Source of the DNA: Arthrobacter sp. MAHUQ-56
GTDB lineage: Bacteria > Actinomycetota > Actinomycetes > Actinomycetales > Micrococcaceae
NCBI RefSeq assembly: GCF_019710585.1
Contig: NZ_JAIFZQ010000021.1
Span: 179,817 to 243,816, forward strand
DNA: 64,000 bases
Direction: 5' to 3'
Every line of letters begins with the position of its first letter. The first letter of the stretch is position 1. Position numbers and translations under genes: made by a program. Of this stretch, positions 57,198 through 64,000 are shown in pieces. Under the pieces are notes generated by a model. The model saw only the letters and a program-made list of their open reading frames with translations, had not been told where the DNA came from and did not search any database.

Positions 57198-58613
57198 ATG
57201 ACCGAGGAATACAGCGCCCAGTGGCACGATGAGCCCACCGACTACGAGCAGATCGGCAAGCTGCCACGGTTCGTCGCCGCCAGCGCCGACGACAACAAGG
57301 CCGCAGTTTCCTCGTCCCTGAACATCACGGCCGCCGCGGCGGATCCTGAGCTGCTGGACCTGCCCTGGCACATAGCCTTGGAGGACTGGCCGGCGCAGTA
57401 CCTCGCAGCGCTGCCGCGGGGCATCTCCCGCCACATCGTGCGCTTCGCCCATCTGGGCGGCTCGGTCATTGCCATCAAGGAAACCTCCGAGCACGTGGCA
57501 CGGCACGAATACCACATGCTCCGCAAGCTCGCGCGGCTGGATGTCCCCTGCGTGGAGCCGGTCGCGGTCATCACCGGCCGCACCACCCCGGACGGGCGCC
57601 CGCTCAACCCTGTCCTGGTGACCCGGCACCTGAAATTCTCCATGCCCTACCGCGCCCTCTTCTCCCAGATGCTGCGCAAGGACACCCTCACCCGCCTCAT
57701 TGACGCGCAGGCCCTCCTCATGGTGCGGCTGCACCTGATCGGCTTCTACTGGGGCGACGTGTCACTGTCCAACACCCTGTTCCGCCGCGATGCCGGCGCC
57801 TTCGCCGCCTACCTGGTGGACGCCGAAACCGGCGAACTGTACCCGGACCTTTCGACAGGCCAGCGCGAGTACGACCTGGAAATCGCCCGCGTCAACATAG
57901 CCGGTGAGCTCATGGACCTGCTGGACGGCGGGCTGATCGAGGAAAAAGTGGATCCCGTGGCCACGAGCGAACTCATCATGGACAGCTACCGGCGCCTGTG
58001 GGCGGAACTGACGGAGAAGGAGTCCTTCGAGCTCGGCGAACGCTGGCGGGTGGGGGCACGCATCCGCCGCCTGAACGAACTCGGCTTCGACGTCGAGGAA
58101 TACGCCATCAAGACCACGCAGAACGGTTCCACCATCCAGCTGCAGCCCAAGGTGGTGGACGCCGGGCACCACCAACGGCGGCTGCTGCGGCTCACGGGCC
58201 TGGACGCCCAGGAGAACCAGGCCCGCCGGCTCCTTAACGACATGGACTCCTTCCGGGCGGACAACAACCCGGAAATGGACGAGGAATACAGTGCGCACCT
58301 CTGGGTGAGCCAGATCTTCGAGCCGATCGTCCGCTCCATCCCGAGGGATCTTTCCGGCAAGCTGGAGCACGCCGAGGTGGTCCATGAGGTCCTGGAACAC
58401 CGCTGGTACATGTCGGAAAAGCAGGAGCGGCACATCCCGCTGGCCGAGGCCGTGCAGTCCTACATCGACTCGATCCTGCGTCACCGCCGGGATGAGGCCG
58501 CCATCATGCTGAACCCGGACACGGAGCTGCTGAAGATCCTCGAGGTGGAGAACGAGGAATCCCGCTACGGCCCTGATGAATCCGAAGACGAGTATCCCGA
58601 CTCCGACGACTGA
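57198..58613 (+). CDS. DUF4032 protein with a kinase-like domain
   Basis: A 471-residue cytoplasmic protein of unknown function. Read as a protein-kinase-like fold, the expected residues are in order: Lys94 in VIAIKE, Glu104 in RHEYHMLRKL, Asp187 and Asn192 in FYWGDVSLSNTLF, and Asp208 in YLVDAE. This is the layout of APH/RIO-type kinases. The C-terminal DUF4032 part (about 230-450) holds HHQRRLLRLTGLDAQENQAR and HRWYMSEKQERHIPLAEAV, then an acidic tail. Upstream is a sugar-importer ATPase; downstream a converging FAD oxidase. GGAAG lies 9 nt before the ATG. No membrane segments. Confidence 0.85.
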   Translation: MTEEYSAQWHDEPTDYEQIGKLPRFVAASADDNKAAVSSSLNITAAAADPELLDLPWHIALEDWPAQYLAALPRGISRHIVRFAHLGGSVIAIKETSEHVARHEYHMLRKLARLDVPCVEPVAVITGRTTPDGRPLNPVLVTRHLKFSMPYRALFSQMLRKDTLTRLIDAQALLMVRLHLIGFYWGDVSLSNTLFRRDAGAFAAYLVDAETGELYPDLSTGQREYDLEIARVNIAGELMDLLDGGLIEEKVDPVATSELIMDSYRRLWAELTEKESFELGERWRVGARIRRLNELGFDVEEYAIKTTQNGSTIQLQPKVVDAGHHQRRLLRLTGLDAQENQARRLLNDMDSFRADNNPEMDEEYSAHLWVSQIFEPIVRSIPRDLSGKLEHAEVVHEVLEHRWYMSEKQERHIPLAEAVQSYIDSILRHRRDEAAIMLNPDTELLKILEVENEESRYGPDESEDEYPDSDD

Positions 58614-58616
58614 CCC

Positions 58617-59987
58617 TTAGATCGCCTTTCCGGGATTGAGGATCCCGGCGGGATCAAACAAGTCCTTGATCCTGCGCTGCAGCTCACGGACCGGCTCGGG
58701 TTGCTCCTGGCCCAGCCACCGCAGCTTGTATTGCCCCACGCCGTGCTCGCCCGTAATGGTGCCACCCATCTCCAGCGCGGCGGTGATGGATTCGTCGAGC
58801 GCAGCCTGCAGCCGGTCCATCGCGGCGGCATCGATGTCCGGCCCCTGACGGTCGATCCAAAAGGTGGGGTGCAGGTTGCCGTCCCCTGCGTGCGCCACCA
58901 CCTTCAGGTGCACCTGCTGGGCCGCGGCCATTGCTTCGAGGGCAGCAACGTAGTCCACCAGGCGTGAGCGGGGGACGGCGACGTCCTCCCCCACGCGGTA
59001 TTCGTCGTCCACCTCGGTGCCCCGGCTGTGACGGCGCAGTTCCACCAGCCGCTCCGCCTCCGCGTTGGCCTCGCTGGTGACAGTTGCTCCGCCTGCCCGC
59101 AAAACCTCGCGCACCACGTCCGCTTCCGCGGCGGCACCGAACCCGTCGGTCTGGACCAGGAGCAGGGCGGTGCCCCGGGCACTCAGGTCCGAACCGTGGA
59201 TCCCGTCCAGCTGGGCCAGCGTGCCGCCGTCGAGCAGTTCCATGATGGCCGGCTGGACGCGTGCCTTGCCCACCGCCAGGACCCCGGCAGCGGCGAGCCG
59301 GAAGTCAGGGTAGAACGCCGCGATGGTGTGGACTTCCCGGGGCAGGTACTTCAGCCGCACGGTGATTCCGACGACGATGCCCAGGGTCCCTTCCGAACCC
59401 ACGAAGAGGCCCGTCAGATCGTAGCCGGCGACTCCCTTGAAGGTTTGGTGCCCGGTATGGATGAGGGAACCGTCAGCCAGGACGACATCCAGAGCCAGGA
59501 CCGAATCCCGGGTGACGCCGTACTTGGCGCAGCGCAGGCCACCGGCGTTGGTGGCAACATTGCCGCCAATGGTGGAGCTGCGGAAGCTGGCGGGATCGGG
59601 GGCGTACATCAAGCCATGCTGTGCGGCGGCCTCATTGAGTACGGCGTTGACCACGCCGGGTTCCACTACCGCGGTTTCATCGTCGGGGTTCAGGGACAGG
59701 ATGCGGTCCATCCGCTCCAGCGACAGGATGATGCAGTCGCGGGTGGCGTGGGCGCCGCCTGACACTCCGGTACCGGCGCCCCGGGCCACAACGGCCACGC
59801 CGAGGTCCGCGCAGGCCTTCACCGCCGCCTGCACCTCGGGGACGGATTCGGGAAAGACGACGGCAAGCGGCAGCTGGAAATCTATGACCGGCGCCTGGTC
59901 CACTGCGTAGCGCCGGAGCGCGGCCTCGGTGGTGTCCACCCGCCCGGGCCCGAGGATGCTGCCCAGCTCGTCACCAATGCTTCCCAC
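58617..59987 (-). CDS. FAD-linked oxidase (GlcD-like 2-hydroxyacid dehydrogenase)
   Basis: A 456-residue flavoprotein of the glycolate/D-lactate oxidase family. The PCMH FAD-binding domain contains VAVVARGAGTGVSGGAHAT and FRSSTIGGNVATNAGGLRCAKYG; the cap domain ends with GEHGVGQYKLRWLGQE, HAGDGNLHPTF being a metal or substrate site. The start is the GTG at 59987 with GGAGG 4 nt upstream; 51 further in-frame codons run into the operator region and are not family-like. It is divergent from the GH13 gene. Confidence 0.88.
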   Translation of the reverse strand: MGSIGDELGSILGPGRVDTTEAALRRYAVDQAPVIDFQLPLAVVFPESVPEVQAAVKACADLGVAVVARGAGTGVSGGAHATRDCIILSLERMDRILSLNPDDETAVVEPGVVNAVLNEAAAQHGLMYAPDPASFRSSTIGGNVATNAGGLRCAKYGVTRDSVLALDVVLADGSLIHTGHQTFKGVAGYDLTGLFVGSEGTLGIVVGITVRLKYLPREVHTIAAFYPDFRLAAAGVLAVGKARVQPAIMELLDGGTLAQLDGIHGSDLSARGTALLLVQTDGFGAAAEADVVREVLRAGGATVTSEANAEAERLVELRRHSRGTEVDDEYRVGEDVAVPRSRLVDYVAALEAMAAAQQVHLKVVAHAGDGNLHPTFWIDRQGPDIDAAAMDRLQAALDESITAALEMGGTITGEHGVGQYKLRWLGQEQPEPVRELQRRIKDLFDPAGILNPGKAI

Positions 59988-60058
59988 AAAGCCTCCACCC
60001 GTCGTCGCGATCTGGCCCAGTTTATGACGGACGGAGTCCTCTGTTGCGCGGCCTCGGC

Positions 60059-60072
60059 TGGAAGCGTTTCCA
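60059..60072. promoter_or_regulatory. LacI-type operator, FAD-oxidase side
   Basis: TGGAAG-CG-TTTCCA, palindromic at 5 of 6 pairs, centred at 60065-60066. It lies 67 bp from the second copy in the gap between the divergent genes. Confidence 0.7.
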
Positions 60073-60125
60073 ACGGCTGACCTGCTAATACGCTCACGGA
60101 CGCAAAACCTGCCGCACTTGGGGCG

Positions 60126-60139
60126 TGTAAGCGTTTTCA
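60126..60139. promoter_or_regulatory. LacI-type operator, GH13 side
   Basis: TGTAAG-CG-TTTTCA, centred at 60132-60133. It overlaps a weak -35 (TTTTCA) of the GH13 promoter, whose -10 TATGCT is at 60158-60163. Confidence 0.65.
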
Positions 60140-60170
60140 TTTTTGAGCGCGGGAGCTTATGCTGGCAGAC

Positions 60171-61904
60171 ATGTCAGTCGATACTGTGACCGAGGCCACT
60201 TCCCCGGCGACGGGGCCCCTCACGCCCATCCACACCGCCGACACTGCGCCTGGCTGGTGGCGCTCCGCGGTGATCTACCAGGTCTACCCGCGCTCCTTCC
60301 GCGACCTCAACGGGGACGGGGTGGGCGACCTCGCCGGCATCACCGAAGAACTGCCCCAACTCGCAGAGCTCGGCGTCGACGCGGTGTGGCTGTCGCCCTT
60401 CTACCGCTCCCCCCAGCGCGACGCCGGGTACGACGTCAGCGACTACTGCGACGTCGACCCGATCTTCGGAACCCTCGGGGACTTCGACGTCATGATGGCC
60501 GAGTCCCACCGGCTGGGCCTGCGGGTGATCGTCGATCTGGTTCCCAACCATTGCTCAGATCAGCACGCCGCCTTCCAGGCTGCCCTGGCGGCGCCGGCCG
60601 GAAGCCCGGAGCGCGACATGTTCATCTTCCGCGACGGCGCGGGCGAGGGCGGACACGAGCCGCCGAATAACTGGCAGTCGCACTTCGGCGGCCCCGCCTG
60701 GACCCGGGTTGCCGGGCCGGACGGCCAACCCGACCAGTGGTACCTGCACCTCTTCGATTCCTCGCAGCCCGACTTCAACTGGGACAACCCCGCCGTGCAT
60801 GCGGAGTTTGAACGCGTGCTCCGCTTCTGGCTGGACCGCGGCGTTTCCGGCTTCCGGGTGGACGTGGCGCACGCCCTGGTCAAGGCTCCCGGCCTGCCTG
60901 CCTGGGGCGGCCGGGCCGACGGTTCCAGCACTGACGGCTTCCCCGGCCACGAGGCACCGATGTTCGGGCAGCCGGCGTTGCACGACATCTACCGGAGGTG
61001 GCGGGAGGTCCTTGATGAGTACGGCCCGGACCGCATCCTGTGCGCCGAGGCCAACGTCGATCCGCTGCCGCGGCTGGCAAACTGGGTCCGTCCTGACCAG
61101 ATGCACCAGGCCTTCAACTTCCCGTACCTCCACGCAGGTCTGGACATCCACCGGCTGCGCACCGTGGTGACGGATTCCCTGATGGCCTTGGACGCGGTGG
61201 GAGCGCCAAGCACCTGGGTCCTTTCCAACCACGACGTCGTCCGGCACGCCAGCAGGTTCGGCTACAACGGGCATGGGCCCCGCGACGGCGACGGCATCGG
61301 CCCCTTCGATCCCCAGCCGGACGTCTCATTGGGCCGCCACCGCGCGGCCGCCGCATCGCTTTTCATGCTGGGACTTCCCGGCGCCGCGTACCTCTACCAG
61401 GGGGAGGAACTGGGGCTGCCCGACGGCACCGACATCCCGGAGCACCTCCGCCAGGACCCCACCTTCGCCCGTACCGGTGGGGAACGGCTGGGGCGGGACG
61501 GCTGCCGTGTCCCACTCCCCTGGCGGGCAGCCGAACCCCACCTTGGTTTCGGCGCCGGGGAGAGCCCCTGGTTGCCGTTCCCGGCATCCTTCGCGGAGCT
61601 CGCCCGTGACCTGCAGGCGGGCTCGCCGTCGTCCCATCTTTCCCTGTACCGGGAGATCCTGCGCCAGCGCCGGGCCCTGGACCTGGGACGCGGCTCCCTG
61701 GCCTGGGCCGAGAACTGGTGCACCAGTTCCTCGCTGGCGTATGTCAACGGCACTACCCTTGTCCTCATGAACCTCAACCACGACCCCTTGGAGCTGCCCG
61801 CGGGCCAGGTCCTGCTGCGCAGCGCTTCCCCTGACGATGCACGGTACCTGGCTTCAGGTGAGACTGCCTGGATCCGCCTTGAATCCGGGGCGCCCACAGA
61901 CTGA
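60171..61904 (+). CDS. GH13 alpha-glucosidase
   Basis: A 577-residue cytoplasmic glycoside hydrolase that cuts alpha-glucosides such as maltose-type sugars. Catalytic residues: nucleophile Asp231 (GFRVDVAH), acid/base Glu293 (CAEANV) and Asp355 (LSNHDVVRH); also DLVPNH near 122. No signal peptide. ATG 60171 is chosen because -10 TATGCT ends 7 nt before it, giving a leaderless message, over the in-frame ATG at 60159. The LacI gene follows with 1 nt between, so enzyme and regulator form one unit. Confidence 0.93.
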   Translation: MSVDTVTEATSPATGPLTPIHTADTAPGWWRSAVIYQVYPRSFRDLNGDGVGDLAGITEELPQLAELGVDAVWLSPFYRSPQRDAGYDVSDYCDVDPIFGTLGDFDVMMAESHRLGLRVIVDLVPNHCSDQHAAFQAALAAPAGSPERDMFIFRDGAGEGGHEPPNNWQSHFGGPAWTRVAGPDGQPDQWYLHLFDSSQPDFNWDNPAVHAEFERVLRFWLDRGVSGFRVDVAHALVKAPGLPAWGGRADGSSTDGFPGHEAPMFGQPALHDIYRRWREVLDEYGPDRILCAEANVDPLPRLANWVRPDQMHQAFNFPYLHAGLDIHRLRTVVTDSLMALDAVGAPSTWVLSNHDVVRHASRFGYNGHGPRDGDGIGPFDPQPDVSLGRHRAAAASLFMLGLPGAAYLYQGEELGLPDGTDIPEHLRQDPTFARTGGERLGRDGCRVPLPWRAAEPHLGFGAGESPWLPFPASFAELARDLQAGSPSSHLSLYREILRQRRALDLGRGSLAWAENWCTSSSLAYVNGTTLVLMNLNHDPLELPAGQVLLRSASPDDARYLASGETAWIRLESGAPTD

Positions 61905-61905
61905 C

Positions 61906-62970
61906 ATGGGGGGAATCAAGGAGGTTGCGGACAGGGCCGGACTGTCCGTCGCGACTGTTTCACGGGCGCTGGGCGGCAAGGCGAACGTGTCCGCCAAAAG
62001 CCGGCAGCGTGCCGAGGAGGCTGCGCGTGAACTGGGATTCGTTCCCTCGTACCACGCCTCCAGCCTGGCGTCGGGCCGCAACCACAACATCGGACTGGTG
62101 GTCCCCTCCGTCCACCGCTGGTATTTCTCCTCCGTGCTCGAAGGCGTCTCAGAGACCCTGCTGGATGCCGGCTACGACCTCACGCTCTACAACGTAGGGG
62201 AGCTTCCGGAGCGGCGCGACAGCGTCCTGAACGACTTCCTGCTGCGTAAACGGCTGGACGCCGTCATTGCGGTTGCCTTGGTGCTTGGCGAGGACGAAAT
62301 CCAGCAGCTCCTGGCGGTCCACCGGCCGATCGTGGGAATCGGCGGGACGCTGCCGGGTGCTGCGAGCATCAGGATCGACGATGCCGGTCTTGCGTCGCAG
62401 CTGACCGATCACCTGATCCGCTTGGGCCACACCCGGATAGCGCACCTGACGGGAAACAAGGAACTGAACCGCGACTTCAAGCTCCCCGGGATCCGGCAGC
62501 GCGGTTTCCTGGCCGCCATGGAGGGGGCTGGCCTGCCTGTGCATCCTGGCTGGCTGGTGCCCGCAGACTTCACGATCCACGGCGCATACGCGGCGGCGAG
62601 GCAGCTGCTCGGAACCGCCGCGGAGCGGCCCACTGCCATATTTGCCGCCTCCGACGAGATGGCGGTCGGTACGATACTGGCCGCCCGCGACTACGGGCTC
62701 CGGGTACCGGAGGAGCTGTCCGTTGTGGGCATGGACGGACATGAGCTGGGTGAGACGTTCGGCCTGACCACCATCGACCAGGACCCGCACGGCCAGGGGA
62801 AGCTTGCCGCGGCCACGGCGCTGGCCCTGCTGGACAACGTCGGGCCGGCACGCGTGCGGGAGGCGGGCGACGGCGGGACGGCGGCTTCCGGGGGAAGCGA
62901 CCAGGAATTCCCCACGGACTTCATCATCCGCAGCAGTACGGCCGTGCCGCCGGCCGGCCAGCAGGCCTAA
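61906..62970 (+). CDS. LacI-family regulator of the GH13 operon
   Basis: A 354-residue repressor starting with its helix-turn-helix (IKEVADRAGLSVATVSRALGG) and continuing with the sugar-binding domain (IGLVVPSVHRWYFSSVLEGV, then FAASDEMAVGTILAARDYGL). The ATG lies 1 nt after the GH13 stop. Its likely sites are the CG-centred palindromes at 60059-60072 and 60126-60139. The similar pair near 14050 could also be bound. Its stop overlaps the stop of the converging SRPBCC gene by 4 nt. Confidence 0.93.
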   Translation: MGGIKEVADRAGLSVATVSRALGGKANVSAKSRQRAEEAARELGFVPSYHASSLASGRNHNIGLVVPSVHRWYFSSVLEGVSETLLDAGYDLTLYNVGELPERRDSVLNDFLLRKRLDAVIAVALVLGEDEIQQLLAVHRPIVGIGGTLPGAASIRIDDAGLASQLTDHLIRLGHTRIAHLTGNKELNRDFKLPGIRQRGFLAAMEGAGLPVHPGWLVPADFTIHGAYAAARQLLGTAAERPTAIFAASDEMAVGTILAARDYGLRVPEELSVVGMDGHELGETFGLTTIDQDPHGQGKLAAATALALLDNVGPARVREAGDGGTAASGGSDQEFPTDFIIRSSTAVPPAGQQA

Positions 62971-63452
62971 GCGCCCATGAAGCGGGCATACCGGGCCAGG
63001 ATATCGGGCCACGCCGCGGCGTAGCGCGCACGAGCCGCCCGGGGATCTTCCGCGCCTTCCCAGCCCTCGTGGAAGATACGCACTTCCGTGCCTTCGCCCT
63101 CAGGATGGAAAACCACCAGCAATTCGGTGGAATAGAGTGCGGTTGAACCGGGGTGCCACGTGGCGTGGAAGGAAAATGGGGGCTGCCAGTCATCCAGCGT
63201 GCCCCAAATGCTGGTCCTGCCGTCGTCAGCAGTCTCCAGGATGAGGTTCTCCTCAAACTCCACGTAGGAGCCGGCACCGTACACGCCGTGGTCCTCAAGC
63301 GGCCACCAAAGATGCGTGTGGTCGGTGAAGCCGGCGAAAGCATGTGCCACTCCCCCGGGGACCACAACCGAGTTCACCAATGGCTCGAGATCGGCGGCAC
63401 CGTCATTTCCGTTCGCCGCCGGTTCCTGTGCATGGCTGAAGAGGCTGTCCAT
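62967..63452 (-). CDS. SRPBCC (START/AHSA1-like) family protein
   Basis: A 161-residue protein with the helix-grip fold of the Aha1/START superfamily, recognised from VVPGGVAHAFAGFTDHTHLWWPLED, the central YVEFEENLILETADDGRTSIWGTL strands and the C-terminal WPDILARYARFMGA helix. It is cytoplasmic, and a small hydrophobic ligand is usual for the fold; none is known here. No ribosome site; TAACAT ends 8 nt before the ATG at 63452, so it may be leaderless. Longer in-frame codons upstream are rejected. Confidence 0.85.
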   Translation of the reverse strand: MDSLFSHAQEPAANGNDGAADLEPLVNSVVVPGGVAHAFAGFTDHTHLWWPLEDHGVYGAGSYVEFEENLILETADDGRTSIWGTLDDWQPPFSFHATWHPGSTALYSTELLVVFHPEGEGTEVRIFHEGWEGAEDPRAARARYAAAWPDILARYARFMGA

Positions 63453-63599
63453 GATGCTCAATGTTAGTCCACCTACCTGGCCCTCCGACGCCCTGTCACT
63501 TCCTGCGCGTCCGCCGGCAGACGCGTTATCAGGCCTTCTGCCAGCGGGGGGTTGCCGGGAAGCGGGGTGGGGTGTTGGTGGGTGGTGTTTTAAATGTGG

Positions 63600-63627
63600 G
63601 AGGCCCCAACCGTGTGGTTGGGGCCTC
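63600..63627 (-). terminator. Terminator of the rRNA operon
   Basis: A 12-bp perfect stem (GAGGCCCCAACC / GGTTGGGGCCTC) with GTGT loop lies 16 nt after the 5S 3' end; the minus strand then has a short TTTAAAA tract. The 63453-63599 stretch holds only GT-rich sequence with no gene seen. Confidence 0.75.
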
Positions 63628-63642
63628 GACCATTGGTGTGTG

Positions 63643-63759
63643 TCCGGCGGTGTCCTACTCTCCCACACCCTCCCGGGTGCAGTACCATCGGCGCTGTGGG
63701 TCTTAGCTTCCGGGTTCGGAATGGGACCGGGCGTTTCCCCCACGCTATGACCGCCGTAA
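63643..63759 (-). rRNA. rrf: 5S ribosomal RNA
   Basis: The minus strand reads TTACGGCGGTCATAGCG at the 5' end, GGTCCCATTCCGAACCCG in the loop B-C region, and AGTAGGACACCGCCGGA at the 3' end. The terminal helix closes. It is 117 nt, standard for actinobacteria. Ends may be off by 1-2 nt. Confidence 0.96.
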
Positions 63760-63942
63760 CCCTTGTACCCGTCCCCCCTTGCAGGGGGGGTGGGAAGACT
63801 GTGGTTACAACATCCCTGCCCGTTTGGGGGCAGGTAGTGGTGTTATTCAATTGTTGGTTCCTGGCTGTGCAACCCGGTGTTGGGGGGTTGTTGGTTGGGA
63901 ACCACATAGTGGACGCTAGCAGAGTTTGTATGTATCTGTGTG

Positions 63943-64000
63943 GTGTAAGTTGTTGGCCTATTAGTACCGGTCAGCTTCACGAGTCGTTAGTCCTCGCTTC
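63943..64000 (-). rRNA. rrl: 23S ribosomal RNA, 3' end (partial)
   Basis: The minus strand reads GAAGCGAGGACTAACGACTC at the window edge and ends near CCAACAACTTACAC; GCTGACCGGTACTAATAGGC is the universal 23S 3' tail. The rest lies outside the window. The 23S-5S spacer (63760-63942) contains GGTTCCCAACC and GGAACCAAC blocks, likely processing stems. Confidence 0.93.

Noticed and set aside
59988..60140. N-terminal extension of the FAD oxidase
   Set aside because: It would run through the LacI-type operators and is arginine-rich; GTG 59987 with GGAGG fits the family length.

Overview
The window reads as a chromosomal segment of a high-GC Gram-positive actinobacterium of the Micrococcaceae, most likely Arthrobacter or Pseudarthrobacter. 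The grounds are strongly GC-rich third codon positions, many GTG/TTG starts, candidate leaderless starts, and marker genes typical of that group: a DtxR-type iron repressor, DUF3027, DUF3263, DUF4193 and DUF4032 proteins, the EF-G2 paralogue, a bacterial XPB helicase with its partner, and paired FemABX ligases. This is a family-level inference from gene content; no database search was run.

Layout. 1-4.5 kb: start of a secreted cell-wall peptidase behind a c-di-AMP (ydaO) riboswitch, dtxR/ideR, serC, DUF3027 and a cold-shock protein. 4.5-9.1 kb: XPB helicase with its helicase-associated partner, and DUF427. 9.2-11.8 kb: two-component system and a WXG100 protein. 11.8-13 kb: an intact IS481-family element with inverted repeats and a target duplication, placed at the stop codon of an RNase HI fusion gene. 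14-17.5 kb: orphan sugar-binding lipoprotein behind paired LacI-type operators, and groEL with two CIRCE elements. 17.5-21.9 kb: branched-chain-type binding protein, cold-shock protein, LytR_C protein, DUF3263, ung, and a siderophore-interacting protein behind an iron-box-like site. 22-26.7 kb: ThrE exporter, two FemABX proteins, TspO. 26.7-32.6 kb: sdaA, gcvT and gcvP under a tandem glycine riboswitch. 32.7-38.6 kb: TetR/MFS efflux pair, dps, amino-acid permease, small exported and conserved proteins. 38.6-48 kb: LacI regulator, araA-araD-araB, and a divergent three-gene monosaccharide ABC importer. 48-53 kb: MFS transporter, EF-G2, ChaB-like protein, tRNA-Thr(UGU), DsbA-like membrane thioredoxin. 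53.4-58.6 kb: otsA-otsB, an MsiK/UgpC-type ATPase and the kinase-like DUF4032 protein. 58.6-63.5 kb: FAD oxidase, GH13 glucosidase, LacI regulator, SRPBCC protein. 63.6-64 kb: 5S rRNA and the 3' tail of 23S rRNA on the minus strand.

How the genes fit together. Several loci form a carbohydrate network: an arabinose divergon with operators over both -35 boxes; a GH13 glucosidase with its own LacI regulator; an orphan CUT1-type binding protein with similar operators; and a solitary sugar-importer ATPase that could serve it. Three pairs of LacI-type operators have centres 65-67 bp apart. Glycine is handled by riboswitch-controlled cleavage followed by serine deamination. I saw no CRISPR array, prophage or plasmid region; the only mobile element is the IS481 copy. 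The least understood item is the DUF4032 protein, which keeps a full set of kinase-type residues.
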